Below the pieces are notes generated by a model that did no database searches, was not told where the DNA came from, and worked only from the letters and a program-made list of their open reading frames with translations. A stretch of 34,953 nucleotides of DNA from Bacillota bacterium (GTDB lineage Bacteria > Bacillota > Clostridia > Saccharofermentanales > Fastidiosipilaceae), in the NCBI GenBank assembly GCA_030057555.1, contig JASGUU010000058.1, forward strand, positions 1-34,953, given 5' to 3'. This document shows positions 16,324 to 24,190 of the stretch, piece by piece. The stretch's first letter is position 1; every line of letters begins with the position of its first letter. A program made the translations under genes and the position numbers.

Positions 16324-19300
16324 ATGAGGCGGACAGGCCGAAACATTGATAGAGTCAAACCGTCGGACTCCAATCGCAGGCAGCAGAAGCATGCCGGCGA
16401 CGAGCAGCGTCCTGATTCCGTGCGCCCCGTTCGCCCGCTTACACTGCAGCCCAGAGACGACAGGGATCTGCCGTCTCCCGATCCCGCCGACAGCGCCACC
16501 GATGCCGAGGCAGCCGCAGCCGCGGCTCGACGCGCAGCCGAGCGTGAGGCACGCCGCAGAGCCCCCGGCACCATCCGCCGTGTTTATGCGCGCTATCCGG
16601 AGCCGCTGATACAGCCCCAGGCTTCCGAGTCGGAAACAGCCGAAGCGGAGACCGTCGCAGCTGCCCCCGCTGCTCCAGCCGCAGAGGCCGCCGAACCGGC
16701 CCAGGTCCCTGAAAGCCCTGAGAATCTCGAAGTCTCTGAAGATCTCGAACCCATCGAGTATCTTGACGACAGCGATCCCGATGCCGACTGGCTGACCCGC
16801 CTGCAGCGTGCCGCGGACGAGGACCGCCGCCGCCGCGATGCTGAGGAAGCCAGGGAGCGCGAAGCGGCCGAACGTGAAGCCGCACGTCTGGCGGCTGAGC
16901 GAGAAGCGGCCGAACGTGAAGCCGCACGCCTGGCGGCAGAGCGGGAAGCGGCCGAGCGGGAAGCCGCGCGCCTGGCGGCAGAGCGGGAAGCCGAGGCAGC
17001 GGCTGCCCGTCGCGAAGCCGAAAGGCAGGCTGCCGCCGCGGAACAGCGCCGCAGCGCCGAAGCCCGGCGCCAGGCGGAGTTCGAAGCCCGTGGGCTGGAT
17101 CAGGCCTCGACTTCCGCTGCCGAAATCGAGATGCCTTCGCCTTCTACAGGCACCGCCGGACCGTTTCCGCCAACTGGCAGCGGCATCGAATTCGAAGAGG
17201 AGATCGCCCGGCCCCGCCGCCGCTCGGAGCGGCTGGCCCGGCAGGCAGCGCCGCCTGTGCCACCGGCCGCAGCGCCGCCTGCGCCACCGGCCGCAACGCC
17301 GCCCTTTGTGGACGGCACTCCCCCCGCCCCGGCCCGGGCCCAGGCACCGCCCCCGGCACCGGACGTGCCGCAGCCGCGCCGTGAGCCCCGGGATACGTCC
17401 GGCAGTGACCGACACCGTCAGGTTACTGCGGATGTCAGAGCCCCTTCGCTGCCCATTACGCCGCGTGAACTCGGCGAAAACCGTTCCGGCATTCGGGCTC
17501 TGCGCGAGCTGCCCCAGATTCGTCAGAGCATCAGCAGTGATCCGTCATCTTCACGCATTCCCGCTCCGCGCATCACACGGAAACTGACCCTGATCCCGGT
17601 CCCTGAGGATCAGCGGCGGCGCCGGCGGGAACTGGACCCCATTTTTTCCGCCGACTACTACGATCGCAGCCCGGATGAGATCCCGGACTTTCTGCGCAAC
17701 ACCTCACTGACGGAGGGCGAGGCCAACCGCTCTCTGAGCGAAGAGCGCCGCCGCAGAGCTACCGCCCGCCTGCCGCGCGATACAGCCGGCAGACCCCGCG
17801 ATCCGCAGACGATGGGCTCCGAAGGCGGCCGCAGGGCCCGTGTCAATCCGCCCGTGGCCCGGGTACTGCGCGGCGCGCGTCAGGTCAATCCGCTGAGCCA
17901 TGGCGAAATCGGCAGCAAAGTTCAGGCCCCGGCAACGCCGACGCGAAGCGAACTGCGGCGTCAGCGCGCCCGCAGCGGCGAGCTGCGCACGGTCCCTGTA
18001 CAGCCGCACTATAACCCCATCGAATTTGAGTCGCTCTTTGCGACCTACGAGGCGGAAATGCCGCCCGAGACGGGCAGGAGCCGCGCTGCCGAGGAGGAGC
18101 GCGAACGGCAGCGCCGCATCGCGCAGGACATAGCCCGCCTCGAGGAGCGAGCCAAACAGCACGCGGCCGCGGAGCGTCGTGCTGCCCGTACGACAGCCGG
18201 CAGCCCGCCCGTGGCCATCACGACCCGATCGACCCGGCCCATCGGACCGGTCTCGGAGGTGACAGCCGGCCCCACCGCCACGGAAACGGCGGCGGAGACG
18301 GCAGCGACCATGGGCACGGCGGCAGAGACAGCGACGGAAACGGCCACGGCCAAAAAAGAGGCGGTCCAGGAAACAGATGGCGCTACGGGCTCCGCTGCCA
18401 CTGTTGTTGAGACAGTGCCTGAAGTAGCTGCTGCGGAAGCGCAGACAACGGCTGCGCCCGCCGTCACAGCCTCCGCCTCTCCCGGGGATGCCGCGGAGGA
18501 CGCCAGTCCGGACGACAGCCAGGTGGATGCAGCCGGAGGCGCCGCCGAGCCGGAATCTGAAGACGGGCCCGAACACGAAGCAGATGCTGAAGCCGACGAT
18601 GACAGCGACGGTTTTGATCCCGGGCTCGAGGAAAACGACGAGCAGACACCCGAGCGGCGCTACCGCCCGCTCACCCTCGCACTGCTGCGCCTCGTCTCCC
18701 CCTACCGCCATTATGGCGGCTTTGCCCTGCTTCTCTCCTCCGTCGCGCTTCTTGGCATCCATCTCCTCTGGTGGGACCGCTTCAGCGGCGCCCGCCTCGA
18801 GGGTTTCCTGGGCAGCTACAGCTGGCTCGTAAGCGGCATCGCCGTCTCCCTGCTGGCCCTGCTCCTGCCGGGTCTGCTGACACTGAAAATTTTCCATCTG
18901 CCTGGCCGCCTCATCGGCGCCGCGGGCAGCGGCAGCGGCCGCACCATGCTGGCGGCGAGCCTGCTCGGCCTGCCGGCCGGTCTCGCGATCTTCGGTCTCG
19001 ACCGCCTGATTCTGGAACTGCAGGCCATGGTTGGCATTGAGGACATCGCGCCCCTGCTGCCGACGGTTCCCAAACCGGGCGGCATCCTCGACATTCTCCT
19101 GATACTCTTTGTCATCTGCATCGTGAAATCCAGCAGCGAGGAATTTCTCTTCCGCGGCCTCCTGCAGTCGGATCTGCGCCGCGGGGGCAACGCCGGCCTG
19201 GCTGTCATCCTGCAGGCCCTCGCCTATGTGCTCTATCGCGGTGATATCGGCCACATCCTGACCGCGCTCGCAATCGCCCTGCTGCTCGGCTGGCTGCGCG

Positions 19301-19758
19301 GCCGCAGCAATTCACTTTATCCGGCCATCGGCTGCCATATCATGATCAACGTTGCCTGGCACTTCGCCGCCACGCCGGCCTGGTCCGCGGTTGTCCGCCT
19401 GCTCTCGGGAACCGTGGCGGGCCCGCTGGCCCCCGGCCTCCTGGCGGCCGTCCTGCTGCTCGTCGTCGGCCTCATCGTCAGCCTGCCCCTCGGTCTGCGG
19501 GTAGCCTCGCGCTATGCCGCCTTTGAGCTGCCCTTCGAAGATGAGGAGGCACGCATCATCGCCGCCCTGCCCGAGAAGCAGCGCTACTGGTTCACCCTGG
19601 ACGATCCCGGAGAGCGCATCGAGCGCAGGCGCGCCCGCCGCCAGCGCTCACCCTACGGCGACGAACGCCGCATCGAGGAGAGCTGGCCCGGCCCGCTCTT
19701 CATGGTTGCCTTTCTCATTCTGATTCTGGTAGCCCTGCTGCCACTCCTGCTTCTATAG
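16324..19758 (+). CDS. large CPBP-family intramembrane protease-like protein with a long low-complexity N-terminal half
   Basis: A 1,144-residue protein. Residues 1 to about 790 are hydrophilic and low in complexity: Ala/Glu/Arg-rich coiled coil (three exact 14-residue repeats, 180-221), Pro/Ala stretches, and Ala/Thr then acidic segments (about 640-780). From about 792 there are roughly eight hydrophobic segments and the CPBP (CAAX protease/bacteriocin-processing) signature: E939-E940-x3-R944 (EEFLFR) and H1005-x3-N1009 (HIMIN). The middle FxxxH motif is altered to YVLYR (R972); H977 is the nearest His. The last ~20 residues form another hydrophobic segment. No signal peptide, so the long region should be cytosolic. 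The ATG has only a poor ribosome binding site (AGAGGA about 15 bases away), so the start is uncertain. The stop overlaps that of the opposite gene. Confidence 0.82.
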   Translation: MRRTGRNIDRVKPSDSNRRQQKHAGDEQRPDSVRPVRPLTLQPRDDRDLPSPDPADSATDAEAAAAAARRAAEREARRRAPGTIRRVYARYPEPLIQPQASESETAEAETVAAAPAAPAAEAAEPAQVPESPENLEVSEDLEPIEYLDDSDPDADWLTRLQRAADEDRRRRDAEEAREREAAEREAARLAAEREAAEREAARLAAEREAAEREAARLAAEREAEAAAARREAERQAAAAEQRRSAEARRQAEFEARGLDQASTSAAEIEMPSPSTGTAGPFPPTGSGIEFEEEIARPRRRSERLARQAAPPVPPAAAPPAPPAATPPFVDGTPPAPARAQAPPPAPDVPQPRREPRDTSGSDRHRQVTADVRAPSLPITPRELGENRSGIRALRELPQIRQSISSDPSSSRIPAPRITRKLTLIPVPEDQRRRRRELDPIFSADYYDRSPDEIPDFLRNTSLTEGEANRSLSEERRRRATARLPRDTAGRPRDPQTMGSEGGRRARVNPPVARVLRGARQVNPLSHGEIGSKVQAPATPTRSELRRQRARSGELRTVPVQPHYNPIEFESLFATYEAEMPPETGRSRAAEEERERQRRIAQDIARLEERAKQHAAAERRAARTTAGSPPVAITTRSTRPIGPVSEVTAGPTATETAAETAATMGTAAETATETATAKKEAVQETDGATGSAATVVETVPEVAAAEAQTTAAPAVTASASPGDAAEDASPDDSQVDAAGGAAEPESEDGPEHEADAEADDDSDGFDPGLEENDEQTPERRYRPLTLALLRLVSPYRHYGGFALLLSSVALLGIHLLWWDRFSGARLEGFLGSYSWLVSGIAVSLLALLLPGLLTLKIFHLPGRLIGAAGSGSGRTMLAASLLGLPAGLAIFGLDRLILELQAMVGIEDIAPLLPTVPKPGGILDILLILFVICIVKSSSEEFLFRGLLQSDLRRGGNAGLAVILQALAYVLYRGDIGHILTALAIALLLGWLRGRSNSLYPAIGCHIMINVAWHFAATPAWSAVVRLLSGTVAGPLAPGLLAAVLLLVVGLIVSLPLGLRVASRYAAFELPFEDEEARIIAALPEKQRYWFTLDDPGERIERRRARRQRSPYGDERRIEESWPGPLFMVAFLILILVALLPLLLL
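16861..16986 (+). repeat. three tandem 42-bp in-frame repeats
   Basis: Units start at 16,861, 16,903 and 16,945 and differ mostly at third codon positions. Each encodes a 14-residue Glu/Ala/Arg block that extends a predicted coiled coil. Copy number may vary between strains by slippage. Confidence 0.9.
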
Positions 19759-21024
19759 CGCCGCTCCGGCTGCGGAGCGCAGCAGCGAATGCTCCGGCGC
19801 CGCCGGGGCATCCGGCAGCCGAAAGCGCATCATCGGGTGCGGCGTCGCGGGGATCTCCCTCCCCTCCTCGTCCAGAATGCGCGTTACCGCAAAGCTCTCC
19901 CGGCTCCCGTCCGGCCGCAGCAGCGTGACCTCTTCCCCGAGTCGGAGCCGGCTCGTCTGCAGGCAGGCGAGTCCCGTTCCCTGTCCCGCGAAGGCATCAT
20001 CCGCCAGCACCCGCCCATACCAGACCGCCGGCTGCAGCTGGCGCACGGCGGGGCTGAGTCTGGCCTCCTGTTCCGGCCGCGTGAAGTAAAAGCCCGTGTC
20101 ATAGGGGCGGTGCGGGAGGCTCTCGAGATCCCGCAGCCAGTCGGGATCGGCATGCCAGCCGTCCGAGCCCACGTCCGCCCACAGATCCACGGCACGGCGA
20201 TAGGCGCCCGTCGTCACGGCCGCATAGGCGGCGCTGCGTGCCCGCCCCTCAATCTTGAATGCCGCGATCCCCGCCTCGATCAGCCGCGGTACATGCTCGA
20301 TGAGGCAAAGATCGCGCGAGCTCAGCAGATAGCTGCCGTGGCCGTCCTCCTCGATGGGCCAGGCCTCGCCCGGGCGTTTCTCCTCGACCAGGGCATAGGA
20401 CCAGCGGCAGGATCCGGCACAGGCACCGCGGTTCGCCCCGCGGCCGGTCATCGCATCCGAGAGCAGACAGCGGCCGGACCAGGCGACGCACATGGAGCCG
20501 TGGACAAAGGCCTCGAGCTCCACATCATCGCCGACTTCACGATGGATCACTGCGATCTCGTCCAGCGTCAGCTCGCGGGCCAGCACGATGCGCTCCGCCC
20601 CCTGATCGGCCCAGAAGCGCGCCGTCTCGGCGTTTGATACCGACATCTGCGTCGAGATGTGAATCGCCAGCTCCGGAGCGCGTCGGCGTACCCGCAGCAG
20701 CAGGGCGGGGTCGGCGACGATAACCGCGTCGGCGCCGGCGTCGCGGATCGCCTCGATCGCGGCATCCAGACGCGGGGCGAGGTCGCCGGGGCGGGCCAGA
20801 ATGTTCAGGGTCACACGGACGGCGGCCCCGGCCTCATGCGCATGCTGCACGGCCCGGGCCAGTTCCTCAGGGGAGAAGGCGGTATGGGCAGCCCGCAGGC
20901 CATAGTCGCCGGCAGCGAGATAGACGGCATCTGCACCCCAGGCGAGCGCGGCCTCGAGTTTGACGAGGTCGCCGGCGGGAGCGAGGATTTCGGGGAGCCG
21001 GGGAGCTTTGCCTGAATCAGGCAC
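19753..21024 (-). CDS. peptidase U32 family protein (RNA hydroxylation type)
   Basis: A 423-residue U32-family protein. The N-terminal LPEILAPAGDLVKLEAALAWGADAVYLA is the family opening. The central block HGSMCVAWSGRCLLSDAMTGR followed by NRGACAGSCRWSY supplies the four conserved cysteines. Known relatives (RlhA, TrhP/YrrO) help hydroxylate rRNA or tRNA bases rather than degrade protein; a collagenase role is an old annotation. The start is taken as GTG at 21,024, which has GAGGGAG upstream and overlaps the mltG stop by eight bases; an ATG at 21,048 is the alternative. The pairing with mltG is common in Bacillota. The gene converges on the CPBP-fusion gene, sharing a CTATAG that holds both stop codons. 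Confidence 0.93.
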   Translation of the reverse strand: MPDSGKAPRLPEILAPAGDLVKLEAALAWGADAVYLAAGDYGLRAAHTAFSPEELARAVQHAHEAGAAVRVTLNILARPGDLAPRLDAAIEAIRDAGADAVIVADPALLLRVRRRAPELAIHISTQMSVSNAETARFWADQGAERIVLARELTLDEIAVIHREVGDDVELEAFVHGSMCVAWSGRCLLSDAMTGRGANRGACAGSCRWSYALVEEKRPGEAWPIEEDGHGSYLLSSRDLCLIEHVPRLIEAGIAAFKIEGRARSAAYAAVTTGAYRRAVDLWADVGSDGWHADPDWLRDLESLPHRPYDTGFYFTRPEQEARLSPAVRQLQPAVWYGRVLADDAFAGQGTGLACLQTSRLRLGEEVTLLRPDGSRESFAVTRILDEEGREIPATPHPMMRFRLPDAPAAPEHSLLRSAAGAAL

Positions 21025-22390
21025 CGCCGATGGCTCCCTCGTCACCATCGCCCTGCAGGGGCTCTCCGTCCGCGGCGGTCGGCAGCGGAGCATAGCTCGC
21101 CTGCCCTTCGGCCTCCGCCTGCTGCTGCAGGGGCTCGAGATACCGGGCGATGTTGGCCTCATGCTCCTCGAGCGTGGTGGCAAAGGCGTTCGTCCCATCT
21201 CCCTTCGCCGCGAAATAGTAGAGGTTCGGCGAATCAATGTCGGGGTAGAGCGCCGCCATGATGGCATTCAGCGAGGGCGAGCAGATGGGGCCCGGCGGCA
21301 GCCAGGGGCCGAGATAGGTGTTGTAGCGCGACTCGATCGCCATGTCGGCATGCGAGACGATGAAGACCGGCTGCTGCCCGTTCAGTTTGCGCAGGTAGTT
21401 GATGGTGGCGCAGGACTGCAGGTAATCCTCGTTGTTCAGGCGGTTGTGGAAGACGCGCGAGACCTTCGCCATATCCTCGTAGACGCCGCTTTCCATCTGG
21501 ATGATGGAGGCGATGGTCATGATGGTGTCAAAGGAACGGCCCATTTCCTCGGCGCGATCGTAGTGTTTCTGGGTGATCTTGCGGTCGAAGTTGTCGAGCA
21601 GCGTACGCAGAATCTCCTCGGCGTCCGTATTCAGGTCAAAATCGTAGGTGTCCGGGAAGAGATAGCCCTGCAGCGGCCAGGTGCGCTGCTGGAGCGAGGG
21701 ATAGGCTGCAACCAGCTCGGGATTCATGGTCGGCAGGCCCTGGACGAAGCTGTAGTCGAGGAAGGTGCGCGGATCCTCGACCAGGCGATCCATCTCCGCC
21801 TCGTCAAAGACGATGTTGTTCTTCTGCAGCGTCTCCTTAAACTCCGGATAGGTCAGATCCTCCGCAAAGCGCACGCGCAGGCGCTGCGGCTTCTGCGTCA
21901 GCGTGTACATGACGGCGTCATAGGTCATGCCGCGTTTGACATAGTGCGTGCCCGCCTGATAGAGGGCGTCAAAGCCGTTGAACTTCGACAACAGTTTGAA
22001 CAGTGCGCGGTTCTCAATGACACCGAGGTTGTATAGGCGCTCGGCGATGTCATCCGGACTGTCGCCGCGTTCGATGAACAGCATGATGGCACCCGGCGTG
22101 TGCTCATCAACCAGCACGTCCGCCTGATCCGCGTCATAGGTCGGCGCCGGTGTCGGCGCCAGAATGTCGACGGGTGGGGCTTCGGTCTCGCCCGCCTCGT
22201 TTGTCGGCAGCGGCGTGGGCGTGGGCGTGGGGTTGTCACGCGCCTCGATCGCGGCGTCGTAGGCGGCGAAGCGGTCGGTCTGCTTCAGGATATAGGTATA
22301 GCCGAGCACCAGGCCGGCGCCGAGGGCGGCGACCAGAAGCAGGAATACGAGCAGAACGCCTGCTGTGCGGCTGACTTTCTTCGAGACCAT
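21017..22390 (-). CDS. mltG: endolytic murein transglycosylase MltG (YceG-like)
   Basis: A membrane-anchored lytic transglycosylase that cuts nascent peptidoglycan strands, outer face of the membrane. A single N-terminal membrane segment spans about residues 10-33. A Pro/Thr linker (54-62) and an acidic stretch follow, then the LysM-like subdomain (about 100-160) and the YceG catalytic domain. The catalytic Glu is probably E300 in ASIIQMESG, followed by the conserved VFHNRL. The C-terminus adds an Ala/Gln-rich tail. The length is 457 residues from the ATG at 22,390. That ATG has no ribosome binding site and begins six bases after a perfect extended -10, which suggests a leaderless mRNA. A GTG nine codons upstream is the alternative but also lacks a ribosome binding site. 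Confidence 0.94.
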   Translation of the reverse strand: MVSKKVSRTAGVLLVFLLLVAALGAGLVLGYTYILKQTDRFAAYDAAIEARDNPTPTPTPLPTNEAGETEAPPVDILAPTPAPTYDADQADVLVDEHTPGAIMLFIERGDSPDDIAERLYNLGVIENRALFKLLSKFNGFDALYQAGTHYVKRGMTYDAVMYTLTQKPQRLRVRFAEDLTYPEFKETLQKNNIVFDEAEMDRLVEDPRTFLDYSFVQGLPTMNPELVAAYPSLQQRTWPLQGYLFPDTYDFDLNTDAEEILRTLLDNFDRKITQKHYDRAEEMGRSFDTIMTIASIIQMESGVYEDMAKVSRVFHNRLNNEDYLQSCATINYLRKLNGQQPVFIVSHADMAIESRYNTYLGPWLPPGPICSPSLNAIMAALYPDIDSPNLYYFAAKGDGTNAFATTLEEHEANIARYLEPLQQQAEAEGQASYAPLPTAADGEPLQGDGDEGAIGGA

Positions 22391-22396
22391 GGAGCG

Positions 22397-22405
22397 ATTA
22401 TACCA
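22397..22405 (-). promoter_or_regulatory. extended -10 promoter of mltG, probably leaderless
   Basis: On the minus strand TGGTATAAT is a perfect extended -10. The last T of the hexamer is six bases before the ATG, so the expected start point is the A of the ATG itself. No -35 consensus is seen 17 bases upstream, which extended -10 promoters can do without. Confidence 0.55.
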
Positions 22406-22410
22406 GCCAC

Positions 22411-22428
22411 CCGCCACTGCTGTGGCGG
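22411..22428 (-). promoter_or_regulatory. inverted repeat at the -35 position of the mltG promoter
   Basis: CCGCCAC (22,411-22,417) and GTGGCGG (22,422-22,428) form a perfect 7-bp inverted repeat with a 4-base gap. It covers the place where a -35 would sit, so it could be a binding site for a regulator. Confidence 0.35.
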
Positions 22429-22869
22429 AATGGTGCGTTTACAGCGCATTTCTGCTGACCGCCGGGTCAGGTCTGTTCAAACGCCTAGAAGCTGTCGGCT
22501 TCCTCCTGAAGTATCATTCGTGTTCGCCTGCCCCATGACGTCTTTGACCGTCATCAAAGAAGCGCAGCCAAGTTGCACTGCCTTTGTGGGGGTCTCCAAA
22601 GGCTGTCATAACTCCCTCGCGGTGGAATATCGTACCGGCCCGGCGCGCAGGTCAGACGGACACGAACGACCGGGGCCATATGGTCCAGTCACTGTGCATG
22701 GCTTTCATCATTGACAGAAGATGCTCCAGGCTCAGGCAGTCCCTGCACCATTGCAGGGAAGCCCCGCTCAGCGATCTGCCTGCCGCCCTTTAAGCGCTCC
22801 TGAGTCAGCTGTTCACTTTTCTTCGCAATAGCGGTGATGGCTTCCCGGGCACCATAGTCTTGTATGGAA
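22429..22869. other. intergenic region with no recognised gene
   Basis: About 440 bases between mltG and the repeat element. A minus-strand frame from roughly 22,700 to 22,880 is open for some 60 codons with a plausible hydrophilic composition but has no start signal and no recognised domain. Several plus-strand frames are equally open. Nothing firm can be assigned. Confidence 0.4.
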
Positions 22870-23362
22870 GATCCATTCTCCCATTGCCTGCGTAGCGATC
22901 AGCCTCACAAACGGCCGGGATGTGAATGGTATGCGACAGGATAGGAAGCGACGAAGCTGACAGGCACGACCAGGCACGTTCCAGGAGATGGTGGCGCGAT
23001 CCAGGCTCTCTTGCTCTGATGTCATAAGATTAATGTGATCCCGACAAGCAGCACGCCGCGCAGTGGCGTGCGCGCCCCTCGTGGTCAAGATAGCGAGTAA
23101 TCCAAATCATTTTTTGGAATACTCTTCGTTTTGACCAGAAACGGCCTCTTTGTGGTCAAGATCGCGAGTATGCCAAATCATTTTTTGGAAAACTCCTCGT
23201 TTTGACCAGAAACGGTCCCTTTGTGGTCAAGATCGCGAGTAATCCAAATGATTTTTTGGAAAACTCTTCGTTTTGACCACCAGAAATCCTCACGCTGCTT
23301 TTCTCCCCTGTCAGCCGTCCTCCTGGCATGCTCACCCGCTTCCCGACATTCCTGACATGCAC
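22870..23362 (-). repeat. 0.49 kb dispersed repeat element, copy 1
   Basis: The reverse complement of this stretch aligns by eye over nearly its full length with 31,710-32,203. Shared landmarks in order: GTGCAYGTCAGG at one end, AGAAAAGCAGC, GATTTCTGGTGGTC, three 71-bp tandem palindromes, a GC-rich hairpin, CCTGGATCGC, CTGTCAGC, TTTGTGAGG and ACGCAGGCAA at the other end. The copies differ at many positions and by small insertions, so the duplication is not recent. There is no transposase, no obvious terminal inverted repeat and no target duplication. Small open frames inside are partly conserved between copies. Confidence 0.87.
23081..23280 (-). repeat. three tandem 71-bp palindromic units in copy 1
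   Basis: GTGGTCAAG starts recur at 23,081, 23,152 and 23,223, exactly 71 bp apart. Each unit is an imperfect palindrome about 55 bp long with outer arms TGGTCAA/TTGACCA and inner arms TCCAAA/TTTGGA, followed by a spacer of about 16 bp. The unit would form a strong hairpin in RNA or a cruciform in DNA. It is not CRISPR: the spacers are also repeated. Confidence 0.9.
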
Positions 23363-23449
23363 CCAGGCGGCCACAGCTGAAAGCGTTTCTGCTCACCTGG
23401 AGAAGGTCCTGCCTGCAACCGGGTTTTGCCTGCTGCCAAAGGGAGTATC

Positions 23450-24190
23450 CTATCCACTACTCGTTTTCCTTATCATGATGATGCTAATGTTGTCATCAGA
23501 TCCGTTGTCAAGCGCTTTTTGCACCAGATTGGTACAGCCGAGAGCCAGATCATCTGTTTCTGCAAGGGTAGCCTGCAGCTCGTGTTCTTTGACAAACGAC
23601 CAGAGCCCGTCCGAACAGAGCAGGTAGAGATCTCCATCAAGGCACTGGCCTGTTCCGCCAAAGAGATGAGGGCTGGCACTATTGCCGCCCAGATAGCGGG
23701 TGACAACATTGCCAAATGCCCTGCCAACCACCAGGCCCAGACCCTGAAGGCTCCTGGCCATGGTGTGGTCCTCTGAAAGCTGCAGCAGGCAGGGATGTCT
23801 ATATCGATAAATTCGGGAATCGCCAATATTGAAGGCAAAGACATCATCCCCCCGAACAACAACACCCGCCGTGGTTGTTGACATGTAGCGGTGAGAATGG
23901 TCCAGTAGTTGTCTGTTGCAGAGGAATTGATTTGTTTTGTGCAGCCAGTCCACCAGCCGCTCCGCTGTCGTGTCCGCCGGATCCATGACAGAAAGGAACA
24001 AAGCAGCGAGTTCGGCTGCTTCAGCACCATATGCTTCACCCCCGACCCCGTCGAACACGGCTGCCAGACACGAGTCGTCCAGACTCAGACTCAGGCTGCC
24101 TGTCCGAATGACCTGCCGGTTGATCAGCAGCCTGTCTTCGTTCTTCTCCCGAACCGGACCCGTGACGGTCATTCCGGCCAGCTCAAGCAT
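23450..24190 (-). CDS. PP2C-type serine/threonine protein phosphatase
   Basis: A complete 246-residue metal-dependent phosphatase of the PPM/PP2C family, cytosolic. Motifs in order: R14-x2-NED at the start, VFDGVGG with metal ligand D47, NIGDSRIYRYR (121-131), LCSDGLW with D193, and SDDNIS (231-236) with D232/D233. It removes phosphate from Ser/Thr of a partner protein. No matching kinase gene lies in the window. Its ATG overlaps the stop codon of an upstream AAA+ ATPase remnant (ATGCTTGA), and AAGGAG precedes it. The original gene was therefore the second member of a translationally coupled pair whose first gene is now broken. Whether it is still transcribed is unclear. Confidence 0.92.
   Translation of the reverse strand: MLELAGMTVTGPVREKNEDRLLINRQVIRTGSLSLSLDDSCLAAVFDGVGGEAYGAEAAELAALFLSVMDPADTTAERLVDWLHKTNQFLCNRQLLDHSHRYMSTTTAGVVVRGDDVFAFNIGDSRIYRYRHPCLLQLSEDHTMARSLQGLGLVVGRAFGNVVTRYLGGNSASPHLFGGTGQCLDGDLYLLCSDGLWSFVKEHELQATLAETDDLALGCTNLVQKALDNGSDDNISIIMIRKTSSG

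Noticed and set aside
17704-19254. 516-codon minus-strand frame inside the CPBP-fusion gene
   Set aside because: Antisense shadow caused by Ala/Arg-rich GC-biased codons; the plus-strand frame carries the CPBP motifs.
22813-23088. 91-codon minus-strand gene
   Set aside because: It lies largely inside repeat copy 1 and the matching frame in copy 2 is shifted and stops early; not supportable as a stand-alone gene.
23081-23280. CRISPR array
   Set aside because: Repeats are regularly spaced, but the spacers are also repeated copies, only three units exist and no cas gene is near.
22870-23362. Insertion sequence
   Set aside because: No transposase frame, no clear terminal inverted repeats and no target-site duplication; called a dispersed repeat instead.
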